Source: Motilimonas cestriensis
GTDB lineage: Bacteria > Pseudomonadota > Gammaproteobacteria > Enterobacterales > CBDFNC01
Assembly: GCF_021295315.1 (NCBI RefSeq)
Contig: NZ_JAIMJA010000033.1
Coordinates: forward strand, 1-38,063
Direction: 5' to 3'
Length of the DNA stretch: 38,063 nt
Made by a program: the position numbers and the translations under genes. Numbering within the stretch: position 1 is the stretch's first letter; each line of letters begins with the position of its first letter. Below are positions 26,085 through 33,605 of the stretch, piece after piece. Under the pieces are notes generated by a model, which was given only the letters and a program-made list of their open reading frames with translations, had not been told where the DNA came from and made no database searches.

Positions 26085-26475
26085 TCTGCTCAGTATTGGT
26101 AATATGCTCGATAAAGCTAAGTGTAATAATGAGATAAAAAAACGTAATGAGCATAAGAAAAAATTGTCAGAAAATAAATGTCAGCTTAATGACGACTTAA
26201 TGTCAATGGATGGAATGGTTGATGAGTACTTTGTAAACTCGGATTTTTTAGTCAACCATGCAGCTTTTTTAAATAATAAAAAAAATGAAATAAACGAATT
26301 GTTAGATGATATCGAGAGTGAACTCTACATATTGGAAAAAAAATCACAGCTATATCTATGCCGTGAAAAAGCGATTAAAGTTAAAATAGAAATGCTGACA
26401 GACGAAAGTTTGAAAGATAAACACAATCGGGATCTTGCCTTGCAACTTGAAGAATGTTGGACCACTGTGCTATGA
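26068..26475 (+). CDS. fliJ: FliJ-like coiled-coil protein
   Basis: From ATG 26068 the product is about 135 residues, nearly all charged alpha-helix (KCNNEIKKRNEHKKKLSENK; KKNEINELLDDIESELYILE), the two-helix coiled-coil form of FliJ. Sequence similarity is weak, as usual for FliJ, and the call rests on size, structure and position between fliI and the fliK-like gene. FliJ inserts into the FliI hexamer and contacts FlhA. An in-frame start at 26035 would overlap fliI further and is less likely. Confidence 0.65.
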   Translation: MLKTFNLLSIGNMLDKAKCNNEIKKRNEHKKKLSENKCQLNDDLMSMDGMVDEYFVNSDFLVNHAAFLNNKKNEINELLDDIESELYILEKKSQLYLCREKAIKVKIEMLTDESLKDKHNRDLALQLEECWTTVL

Positions 26476-27521
26476 GTATGAGTGTTGGAACTGAAGATTA
26501 TATTAAGGGTAATGATTCAAACCAGTTGCGGAGTAACTTAGAATCAAATCCATTTTCATCTGATTTTAAATCGCTGTTAGACGATGAAATGCCTGCTCCT
26601 GGCGGATTAAGTAGCGAACAGTTTTTGACTGATGAACTGATGCTCAGTGACGATTTAAGCGGCAACCCAGTCTCTATCAGTTCCTCAGTCTTAGAGCCTT
26701 CCTTGTCAGTTTTAACCGATAGAGCGATAATAGAAGGGATTGAGTCATTCAGTGACGTAAGTAAGATAAATCCTATTTGGGTAGAACCAAAGACTGAGTT
26801 GGAAGATGTGGGGCTAATTATTAATAGCAATATGACAGATTCTATTTCAAAAGGCGGAAAATTTGAAAAAGAAGATATTAGTCCACTTTCATTCTTTATA
26901 AATAAAAGCTTAACCGAAATTCATAGCTCAGCGAAAGTAGATTCTATTGGCTACACCTTCCCGATTAAAGATTCAAAATTGATACTAACAATTAGTTCAA
27001 ATTCTGGTGAATATCAATTACTACCAGGTGGTGAGTTTGCTAGTCCTGAACTAAATGTTTTGAAGGGGCTGTCTACAGGTGTGTTTGACTCTTTGACTTA
27101 CAGGATTTCCAGTGGTGGATATCAACAGATTATCCCAGTTGAACTTGGTGTTGTTAAACACGGGAATAAAACAACCTTCACTAGTGTAGATAGTTTTATT
27201 TCCACAGGGAAAAATAACAGTTGTAATCCCTTATTATTGATGTCCTATGAAGCCAGTAGCACAAAAAACAAAATTACGTCAGTTAAACATTACAATATAG
27301 ATGTCGCTAACACTAATATGGGCTACCAATATCATTCTGATTTGTATAAGAAGTTTTTCTTGAAAATTAATTTTAATTCAGACGGTGTTTCAGTGTATTT
27401 ACGAGGAGATAGAACCTCGATAGAGAATGTTGAATCATTATTAAAATCAGAAGGACGCTACTTGATTGATAATGTTGGTGTAATAACAACAGTTTATATA
27501 AATGGAAAAAGGTTTAAATAA
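26472..27521 (+). CDS. fliK: FliK-like hook-length control protein
   Basis: The product (about 349 residues from ATG 26472) is Ser-rich and low in order over most of its length, as in FliK rulers, and ends in a compact domain (KINFNSDGVSVYLRGDRTSI and VGVITTVYINGKRFK) with a faint resemblance to the FliK C-terminal FlhB-interacting domain. It lies between fliJ-like and flgD, a classic fliK place. FliK normally measures the hook and triggers the FlhB specificity switch; with NPTF in FlhB the partnership may differ. The family call is moderate. Confidence 0.55.
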   Translation: MSMSVGTEDYIKGNDSNQLRSNLESNPFSSDFKSLLDDEMPAPGGLSSEQFLTDELMLSDDLSGNPVSISSSVLEPSLSVLTDRAIIEGIESFSDVSKINPIWVEPKTELEDVGLIINSNMTDSISKGGKFEKEDISPLSFFINKSLTEIHSSAKVDSIGYTFPIKDSKLILTISSNSGEYQLLPGGEFASPELNVLKGLSTGVFDSLTYRISSGGYQQIIPVELGVVKHGNKTTFTSVDSFISTGKNNSCNPLLLMSYEASSTKNKITSVKHYNIDVANTNMGYQYHSDLYKKFFLKINFNSDGVSVYLRGDRTSIENVESLLKSEGRYLIDNVGVITTVYINGKRFK

Positions 27522-27976
27522 TGGCTGTATCCCCAATTAGTTCAAGTGAGCTCCTTGCAAGTCAAAATAATGTAAGCACAAACATTCGTCAAGAGGATTT
27601 CATTAAGTTATTTATGTCTCAGCTAAAGGCCCAAGATCCACTTGAACCTGTAAACAACCAAGATTTCCTTGTTCAGATGGCCCAGTTCTCTTTGCTTGAG
27701 TCGAATAGACAGACAAATCAATCTTTAGAAGATATTCGACAGTTAGTTATTTCATCGCAAACTGTTGGAATGATTGGTAAATATGCAGAAGTATATAATA
27801 ATCAGGAGCCGTCAGCTAGAGGCGCTTTGGGGACAATTATCGCAGTTAATTTCGAGCCCTCTGGAGCTAGTGTTACTATTAAAACAAAAGATATCAATGG
27901 AGAGTGGTCATATTTAAACAATGTACCATTAGGTCAAATTAAATCGATTTATGATAGCGAAAGCGATATCAAGTAG
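27521..27976 (+). CDS. flgD: FlgD, hook cap (short)
   Basis: The N-terminal region is unmistakable FlgD: EDFIKLFMSQLKAQDPLEPV followed by NNQDFLVQMAQFSLLESNRQ. The protein is only 151 residues, against about 220 usually, and ends soon after the first beta strands (GTIIAVNFEPSGASVTIKTK), so the Ig-like/tudor C-terminal region is missing or reduced. FlgD caps the growing hook and is removed when the hook is complete. Its ATG overlaps the fliK stop by one base. Confidence 0.93.
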   Translation: MAVSPISSSELLASQNNVSTNIRQEDFIKLFMSQLKAQDPLEPVNNQDFLVQMAQFSLLESNRQTNQSLEDIRQLVISSQTVGMIGKYAEVYNNQEPSARGALGTIIAVNFEPSGASVTIKTKDINGEWSYLNNVPLGQIKSIYDSESDIK

Positions 27977-27984
27977 AGGTTAAC

Positions 27985-29133
27985 ATGTTTCAAGCTTTTT
28001 ATAATGGCTTATCTGGTATGTTCACAAGTTCAAAGGCTTTAAACCTAGTGAGTAATAACGTATCAAATATGCAAACTCCTGGATACAAAGCACAGGATGC
28101 TTTTCTCACAAGCCTGAGCACGAGAGATGGAAACGGTTTGGGTGCAAAAGTTGCAGATGTAGACTACCGTTTTTCTCCCGGGGAGGTTACACAAACTGGT
28201 AATAGTACAGATTTGTTTCTGGATGGAAATGCACTTTTTATTTTGAAAGACGGAGCTGATTACTATTATACCCGAGCAGGCCTGTTTTCATTTGACAGTG
28301 AAGATAATTTAGTTGACAAACTCAGTGGAATGAAAGTTGTTGGTTTTGATAAACAAGGAAATCTCGCTCCAATAAACATTTCACCACATAAATCATTACC
28401 ATTTGAAATGACTGATTTAGTAAATATTACAGGTCAGTTGACAAATAAAACCCCCAATTATAGTTTTGGGGATTTATCTATTATTAATGCCAAAGGAGAG
28501 TCGCAAGACCTAAGTTTAGATTTTTCTTATTCAGAAGATAATATGAACTGGGTGGTAACAGTAAAAGATTCATTAGGTTCACAAGTTGGGTCTGGTTTAG
28601 TTGAGTTTGAAGCTGATGGAACATTAAAAGTTGGGAAAAATGAACTGCAAATTATGCTACCCGAGGGACAATCTGTAACAGTTTCATTTGGTGAGCCTGG
28701 CAGTTTAGCTGGTCTTACATCTCTTAACGAAAGCCCAGAAAGCAATATTTCTATTAGTGACATAAATGGTGAAGTTGAATCACCATATCGTCAGGTAGAA
28801 GTGAAAACAAATGGTGAAATCGTACTGAAATACGTAAATGGAAAGCAAGTGGACGTGGGTCGATTAGCCTTGGCTAAAGTTGACGATTTTGCTGCCTTTT
28901 CTGTAAAGGAAGGCCACATTCTTAGTTCTAATGGTGATAGGCCGGAGCATTTAAAGGCTGGAGAAGGCTTAGATGTAAATGTTATTAGTGGGGCTTTGGA
29001 GCTCTCTAATGTGGACTTAGCTCAAGAGTTTGGTGATATGATTGTTATTCAGCGTTCTTATCAAGCTAGCTCTAGAGTACTGAGCGTTTCCAATCAAATG
29101 CTAGAGCAACTTTATAATAGTACAAATGGATAA
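27985..29133 (+). CDS. flgE: FlgE, hook protein
   Basis: The 382-residue product is close to normal FlgE length. The N-terminus (NGLSGMFTSSKALNLVSNNV, then SNMQTPGYKAQDAF) has the intact rod/hook motif. YTRAGLFSFDSEDNLVDKLS is the FlgE/F/G block, and the C-terminus (ELSNVDLAQEFGDMIVIQRS with YQASSRVLSVSNQMLEQLYN) is typical. It is the axial protein outside the outer membrane and the outermost structural protein encoded here. The next gene overlaps by 8 bp. Confidence 0.95.
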   Translation: MFQAFYNGLSGMFTSSKALNLVSNNVSNMQTPGYKAQDAFLTSLSTRDGNGLGAKVADVDYRFSPGEVTQTGNSTDLFLDGNALFILKDGADYYYTRAGLFSFDSEDNLVDKLSGMKVVGFDKQGNLAPINISPHKSLPFEMTDLVNITGQLTNKTPNYSFGDLSIINAKGESQDLSLDFSYSEDNMNWVVTVKDSLGSQVGSGLVEFEADGTLKVGKNELQIMLPEGQSVTVSFGEPGSLAGLTSLNESPESNISISDINGEVESPYRQVEVKTNGEIVLKYVNGKQVDVGRLALAKVDDFAAFSVKEGHILSSNGDRPEHLKAGEGLDVNVISGALELSNVDLAQEFGDMIVIQRSYQASSRVLSVSNQMLEQLYNSTNG

Positions 29134-29842
29134 TTCAATTATTTTAGCTAAAGATTTATATTCTGAGAGAATAGAAAGCATCATAGATGATGCTTTATCT
29201 TCATTTTTTAAAGCAGATTCTTTTACTGTCAATGTTACACGAGATAAATTGTTCTCGATTGAAAAATGTGCAGGTGAGTATTTTGATGGAAAGGTTTTTT
29301 TTAGTCATAATAGTTTGTTTGAATCAAAGTTGATTAAAGAACTATTCGGTGAAGTAGTTCAGTCTTCAAACGAATATCAAAGCCTGGTCTTCCACTCTGT
29401 TAATGTTTTTTTTTCTGATATCTTTCTTAATATATTTAGTAATGTAACGGTTAATGATAAGAGTTCTAATGATTTTCGATTTTATCATGTTAATATAATT
29501 TTCGATGATGGTTCAACTGTTGATGTAGAGCTTGAGCATTCTTTAGTTGAAAGTTATCTTTACCCGTTACTTTTTTCTGTTGATAAGTTAAGTTCTAACT
29601 CTTCCTATATTCATAGCTTGATTAATAATGAAGTTGTTGGCTTTTCAATTGGTATGTCGGGTGTGACAATCCCCCTGAAAAAATTGCTAGATTTATCAGT
29701 GGGGAGTGTAATTAAAACAGACCGATTACTGCAGCACGGAGTGAGTATTTTGTATAGTAATGAAACAATTATTTCTAAAGCTCTTTTATCTAAAAATGTT
29801 GACGGCTTTAAGGTCACGATAGGTAGTATAAATGGAAAATAA
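29126..29842 (+). CDS. fliM: FliM/SctQ-like switch protein, reduced
   Basis: This 238-residue protein has a C-terminal SpoA (surface presentation) domain at about 165-236: NEVVGFSIGMSGVTIPLKKL, LLDLSVGSVIKTDRLLQHGV, and SKALLSKNVDGFKVTIGSI. The upstream part is poorly conserved. True FliM is about 330 residues and starts with a LSQxEIDALL motif that binds phosphorylated CheY; here the N-terminus is MDNSIILAKDLYSERIESII without that motif. It looks more like T3SS SctQ in size. Position before fliN-fliO-fliP supports the fliM call. Confidence 0.75.
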   Translation: MDNSIILAKDLYSERIESIIDDALSSFFKADSFTVNVTRDKLFSIEKCAGEYFDGKVFFSHNSLFESKLIKELFGEVVQSSNEYQSLVFHSVNVFFSDIFLNIFSNVTVNDKSSNDFRFYHVNIIFDDGSTVDVELEHSLVESYLYPLLFSVDKLSSNSSYIHSLINNEVVGFSIGMSGVTIPLKKLLDLSVGSVIKTDRLLQHGVSILYSNETIISKALLSKNVDGFKVTIGSINGK

Positions 29843-30107
29843 TAAAGTGGAACCGAGTACTTCATTAACAAAGGTACAAGCTGAGGTGTTGAATGATATT
29901 CTCATTGATTTGACCGTGGAGATAGGAACTCTTTCAATGACAGCCTCTCAACTTACTAATATTAAGTTAGGTGATGTCCTTGCTACTGGTGTTAATATTA
30001 AAGATGAAGTTAGCCTGATCTATAAATCTAACCTTATTGCAACAGGTCGCCTAATTGATCAAGATGGCTTTTTTGCCATCCAAGTTATTAAGCTTGTAAA
30101 TGAGTGA
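29832..30107 (+). CDS. fliN: FliN, switch/C-ring protein
   Basis: The 91-residue protein is essentially one SpoA domain: DILIDLTVEIGTLSMTASQL followed by TNIKLGDVLATGVNIKDEVS, IYKSNLIATGRLIDQDGFFA and IQVIKLV, the standard FliN layout ending in the G.....G.FAVQI pattern. FliN forms the bottom of the C ring and docks FliH-FliI. It overlaps the FliM-like gene by 11 bp and fliO by 8 bp. Confidence 0.9.
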   Translation: MENNKVEPSTSLTKVQAEVLNDILIDLTVEIGTLSMTASQLTNIKLGDVLATGVNIKDEVSLIYKSNLIATGRLIDQDGFFAIQVIKLVNE

Positions 30108-30399
30108 GTTTAAACAAGTTGAAGCATTGAGTGCTCTTCCAATAAGTTATTTTTTGATTATTGCCCTCTTGATTTTTTTATTTTTTATTTTTTATTTTAA
30201 AAATAAAAAATCTAAGAAAGGCGGGTGTATAGCAATATCTGAAGTATCTTATATAGATAGTAAAACCAAAGTAGCTTTAGTTGAGGTTAAAGGTATTGAA
30301 TTTGTTGTTATAAAAACTGCCAACTCAATTTCAGTTAAAAATTTATACAAACCTCAACAGGCCAGTACTGAGTTAATTGAAGATAGAGTGAATAGTTAA
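30100..30399 (+). CDS. fliO: FliO, export gate assembly protein
   Basis: The 99-residue product has one membrane helix (YFLIIALLIFLFFIFYFKNK, about 18-37) and a small cytoplasmic region with IDSKTKVALVEVKGIEFVVI, matching the FliO pattern in which a strand of the form L-VEV-G---L-- follows. FliO helps FliP assemble. Position immediately before fliP supports the call; FliO sequences are poorly conserved. Confidence 0.75.
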   Translation: MSEFKQVEALSALPISYFLIIALLIFLFFIFYFKNKKSKKGGCIAISEVSYIDSKTKVALVEVKGIEFVVIKTANSISVKNLYKPQQASTELIEDRVNS

Positions 30400-30400
30400 A

Positions 30401-31048
30401 ATGCAGTTTCCTGATATGAGCCACCCTGTTGTACAGAATTTTTCATATATTTTATTACTGTCTTTTATACCCATAATTCTAGTTTCATTAACATCCTTTA
30501 CCCGATACGTTATCGTTCTTTCACTAATGAGAACTGCTCTGGGGTTGCAGCAAACCCCGCCAAATATTGTTATAATTGCTTTGGCTTTTTTTATGAGTTT
30601 GTTTTCAATGTCACCATTACTAGTAGAAATTCAAACCGGCCCCTATGAAAACTTTCAGACTGGAAAGTACGATTACAACACTTTTATTTCTGAGTCGTAT
30701 GCCTCAGTTAAGTCTTTTATAGTTTCAAAAACGGATTATTCAGATTATGAATTTGTAGCATCTTTAGGTAGCAATCCTCTTTTTGCCAAGCAAAACTTAG
30801 ATGATGATGTAGAGTTTATAGTACTAGCGCCAGCATTTATGCTTACTGAATTAAAGGCTGCGTTCCAGTTTGCTTTTGTTATATTCATCCCATTTGTACT
30901 AATTGATCTCGTAGTTGCTAGTATTTTAATGGCTCTTGGAATGATAATGTTACCACCCGTGTCTATATCATTACCTGTAAAGCTTTTAGTTTTTATATTG
31001 GTTGACGGCTGGACGCTACTCATTGGTGGCTTAGTAAGTAGCTTCTAG
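30401..31048 (+). CDS. fliP: FliP, export gate protein
   Basis: The 215-residue protein contains the FliP signatures: SFTRYVIVLSLMRTALGLQQTPPN with the block split as FTRYVIVLSLMRTALGLQ, then FMLTELKAAFQFAFVIFIPF, VLIDLVVASILMALGMIMLP and PPVSISLPVKLLVFILVDGW. Four membrane helices are visible. Its N-terminus lacks a clear cleavable signal peptide, as in shorter FliP proteins. FliP is the core of the FliPQR gate. In canonical operons fliQ follows fliP; here fliQ and fliR are at the far 5' end of the operon. Confidence 0.97.
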   Translation: MQFPDMSHPVVQNFSYILLLSFIPIILVSLTSFTRYVIVLSLMRTALGLQQTPPNIVIIALAFFMSLFSMSPLLVEIQTGPYENFQTGKYDYNTFISESYASVKSFIVSKTDYSDYEFVASLGSNPLFAKQNLDDDVEFIVLAPAFMLTELKAAFQFAFVIFIPFVLIDLVVASILMALGMIMLPPVSISLPVKLLVFILVDGWTLLIGGLVSSF

Positions 31049-31059
31049 AAAGGTGTCAT

Positions 31060-31707
31060 GTGCTTACATCTGAGCAATTAAAGTTATTAAATAGCCTTGA
31101 TTGGAAATATTCTCGTGATAAAAAAAATATCCTTGTTGAAGCTTTATTACCTTGGGTAAATCGAGTGACAGTATCTCTGTTCAAAAAATATAATCTATCA
31201 AGTGAGTATGAGTTTGGAGATTTTATGCATACTTCATTAATTTCCATGTATCGGGCGCTGGATAATTATGATGTCGATAATGGTGACTTTTGTGCTTATG
31301 CATATAAATACATGAAAGGTGGTGTTATTTCATTTGCGACGCAGAAGCCAGTTAACAATTTCATCTATTCGGAACGTTTATTCGACATAGAAAGCTTGGC
31401 GAATGGTGATGAGTACCAAAAGTATCAATATACTGCTATTGGTGTTTTGTTAGAACACGAGATTTATTCTGAAATAGTAGCAGACGGAGGTGAATTGTCT
31501 GTTTTAAGAGATAATATAAAATCTCTAGTTACGTCATTAGAGTCAAATCAAAAGAAAATACTCGTTTATCATTATTATTATGCAGTTAAGCTAAAAGACA
31601 TTGCCGATATATTACAAATTAGTACAGCGCGTGTGTCTCAATTGCATAAACAGGCTCTTATCAACCTTAGACAGCACTTTATTTTAGAGGACTCCAAGTA
31701 TGGTTAA
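31060..31707 (+). CDS. fliA: FliA-like sigma factor (sigma-28 family)
   Basis: The 215-residue protein, starting at GTG 31060, has region 2 (LLPWVNRVTVSLFKKYNLSS, then FMHTSLISMYRALDNYDVDN and FCAYAYKYMKGGVISF) and region 4 (SLESNQKKILVYHYYYAVKL and DIADILQISTARVSQLHKQA ending INLRQHF). The VSQLHKQA stretch is typical of FliA. It is divergent and somewhat shorter than usual. Such a factor would transcribe late genes of this system, yet no late flagellar genes are present here. It overlaps the next TPR gene by 8 bp. Confidence 0.88.
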   Translation: MLTSEQLKLLNSLDWKYSRDKKNILVEALLPWVNRVTVSLFKKYNLSSEYEFGDFMHTSLISMYRALDNYDVDNGDFCAYAYKYMKGGVISFATQKPVNNFIYSERLFDIESLANGDEYQKYQYTAIGVLLEHEIYSEIVADGGELSVLRDNIKSLVTSLESNQKKILVYHYYYAVKLKDIADILQISTARVSQLHKQALINLRQHFILEDSKYG

Positions 31708-32296
31708 TGCAGATATATCTTATTCAGAGCTCGTTCATATTGCCGCTTATAATTTAAAAAATGGTGATTTGTACCGAGCATTAGAAACCTGTAAAAAGGG
31801 GCGGAATATAGTCAAACCTGACCATAAGTTAAATCTAATGCATGCTTCAATCCTTGCTCAAGTTGGAATGTTTGAAGAAGCTATTGAAATGTATGGTGAA
31901 ATTTTGTCCGCAGAAGCTGATAATCTGTTAGCAAAATTCCAGCTAGGGGTAATTCACTACGTCAGGTCGAGTTATGACATTGCAGCTTCAACATGGGTAA
32001 ATATGAATATGCTGACACCGATTGTTGATGGCCTTAATTACCTGGCTAACGGAGAAACGGACAAAGCTGTAGAACTTTTAAAGCAAGGGATGTCATCTAA
32101 CACCCTCTACCCAGATATTAATAGTGATGTTCAGCGTTTACTTCTTTCTATTCAAGGGAAAGACTTTACTGATAATTCAGAATTAGAGGTGGATTTTAGT
32201 GGAAACAATTTAAATGAAAATGAAAAACATGAACCATATTCAGACAACTCAACTATACTATCTATATATAGGTCAGATACTACCCCTTATAACTAG
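31700..32296 (+). CDS. TPR protein C
   Basis: The 198-residue protein has TPR units in its first ~140 residues (IAAYNLKNGDLYRALETCKK, GMFEEAIEMYGEILSAEADN, LLAKFQLGVIHYVRSSYDIA, YLANGETDKAVELLKQGM) and a disordered, Asn/Ser-rich tail. It aligns in register with TPR protein A, the first gene of the operon, so the operon is bracketed by paralogues. No signal peptide or membrane helix is present. A role as export chaperone, sigma-factor partner or assembly scaffold is inference. Confidence 0.85.
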   Translation: MVNADISYSELVHIAAYNLKNGDLYRALETCKKGRNIVKPDHKLNLMHASILAQVGMFEEAIEMYGEILSAEADNLLAKFQLGVIHYVRSSYDIAASTWVNMNMLTPIVDGLNYLANGETDKAVELLKQGMSSNTLYPDINSDVQRLLLSIQGKDFTDNSELEVDFSGNNLNENEKHEPYSDNSTILSIYRSDTTPYN

Positions 32297-32351
32297 AAAT
32301 TAGTATATACAGTTACTAGCCTAATAACTGCTTCCTTTTCCGTGGGGTGCA

Positions 32352-32585
32352 ATGATGAAAAAAATTGAAAATTCGCGCGTATATGATTATCAGTACAAGA
32401 ATACTGAACGCTTGCGGAATGGTACTAATATTAGGTCCGAATTACTCTCCAGTGACCAAGTAAAGGTTGGGAATAAACAAAAATTATTGCTATTACTAGG
32501 CGATGAGATTGCATTTGACTCTCAACTACCTAAGCTAATGAATAGGGTTGATGTTATTTTAGGCTTGAATAAGAAGAATAAATAG
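32352..32585 (+). CDS. Small hypothetical protein at the operon end
   Basis: The 77-residue product is basic and soluble, with a helical second half (KLLLLLGDEIAFDSQLPKLM, NRVDVILGLNKKNK). A GGGG ribosome-binding site lies just upstream of ATG 32352; the second ATG (32355) is an alternative. It follows TPR-C by 55 bp. Size and place near a FliA-like sigma factor make an anti-sigma (FlgM) role worth testing, but I do not see a convincing FlgM motif. After it, only a weak GAAATC-TTGTT-GATTTC hairpin (32609-32625) without a T-run is seen, so no firm terminator is called. Confidence 0.6.
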   Translation: MMKKIENSRVYDYQYKNTERLRNGTNIRSELLSSDQVKVGNKQKLLLLLGDEIAFDSQLPKLMNRVDVILGLNKKNK

Positions 32586-32756
32586 CTAAGTTCTTGCCGA
32601 TTATGATTGAAATCTTGTTGATTTCCTCATTCCGATTGCGTCAATGAAGTTAATTTGACTGTGCTAATCTAGCCAGCATCTTAGCTCTGATTCATTTGGT
32701 GCTAAGCCACTGCCATTGTAATAGTACGGTCTAACTTTCATCAAGTCACTAATGTC

Positions 32757-33005
32757 GGCTGCTTGGCGCATGCACGGCGTAAGTTCATGGATGCGAAGAA
32801 GCTTCAAGGTAAAGCGGATAAAGCGATGGCCAAAATCCAGAAGCTTTATGGGATAGAATCCCGCTTAAAAGGTGCGTATGCGGAAAAAGAAAAGCAGAGC
32901 GTCAGCAGCATGCCAAGCCGATACTGGATGAGTTGTACGAATGGATGCTCAACAAGTGATGGAGTCTAGCCCGCTGGGTAAGGCGATAAAATACCCTCTT
33001 GCCTT
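32757..33005 (+). pseudogene. IS66-family transposase fragment
   Basis: AHARRKFMDAKKLQGKADKA and IQKLYGIESRLKG, then in another frame AKPILDELYEWM, then in a third frame QQVMESSPLGKAIKYPL, follow the order of IS66 TnpC transposases. The fragment is broken by frameshifts and TTG replaces the expected Trp codon after Cys at 32763. Only a short internal part of the roughly 500-residue transposase remains. The flanks (32586-32756 and 33006-33083) hold no gene. It marks the right boundary of the flagellar-type operon region. Confidence 0.85.
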
Positions 33006-33083
33006 GGAACTTCAAACATTAGCAACATCAGCCCGTGGGATCATGGGGCGTTTACACTGCAGCGACTTGACCAGTTGTATGAA

Positions 33084-33593
33084 TCATTTTATCCTTGAGT
33101 TGAGAAGTTTTGCTATAAATTCATCAATACTGACTGGTTTTTCACGCCCTTCGTTGGTGGCTTTGAGTTGCTGGTTAAGCAAGCGGTATGTGTCTGCACT
33201 AATTTCAATTTTTTTCTTAGTTAGCGAGACTTTTTTACGTGCTATTTTCTTACGCACATCGCGCCAGCCATCAATCTCCATATATTTGTAAATCAACTCA
33301 TTGAAAACGGCGAGTTGCGAGGAGACGGTATCTTGATCAGCGTTTTTCTTATAGTACAGTTGCAATAATTTGTCCCAAGCGTCAGTTAATTCTGTTTGAA
33401 ACTCATACTGCAGGTACTCGCTAGAAGAGCGGAATTCTGGCTTGAAGTAATAGACTCGTACCTTTTGGCGGTCATCACTTACCTTGCGTCTTGGCCCAAT
33501 GGAGTGCAGTACGCTAGGCATAATACTACTGGCGACATCAATTTCATCAATGTCGAGCATGGCTAATTTGCCGTTACCGTGCCAATAGTGCAT
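33084..33593 (-). CDS. Hypothetical protein paired with the KfrA-like gene
   Basis: The 169-residue product starts at ATG 33593 with AAGGTGG about seven bases upstream and lies 12 bp after the KfrA-like gene, so both form one minus-strand operon. It is rich in charged helix: AWDKLLQLYYKKNADQDTVS, then RDVRKKIARKKVSLTKKKIE. No membrane segment is visible. The Lys/Arg-rich second half suggests nucleic-acid binding. No family is recognised. Its start, MHYWHGNGKLAMLDIDEIDV, may be useful for finding homologues. Confidence 0.7.
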   Translation of the reverse strand: MHYWHGNGKLAMLDIDEIDVASSIMPSVLHSIGPRRKVSDDRQKVRVYYFKPEFRSSSEYLQYEFQTELTDAWDKLLQLYYKKNADQDTVSSQLAVFNELIYKYMEIDGWRDVRKKIARKKVSLTKKKIEISADTYRLLNQQLKATNEGREKPVSIDEFIAKLLNSRIK

Positions 33594-33605
33594 GTTAAAC
33601 CACCT

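Noticed and set aside
11560-32585. Interpretation as a classical injectisome (NF-T3SS).
   Set aside because: Rod, hook, P-ring and L-ring proteins (FlgB, C, E, F, G, H, I) and FliK/FlgD are present and no secretin, needle or translocator gene is seen, so the machinery is flagellar in type.
32941-33291. A 116-codon plus-strand frame.
   Set aside because: Its first part is the third-frame piece of the IS66 remnant and the rest is antisense to the well-supported minus-strand gene at 33084-33593.
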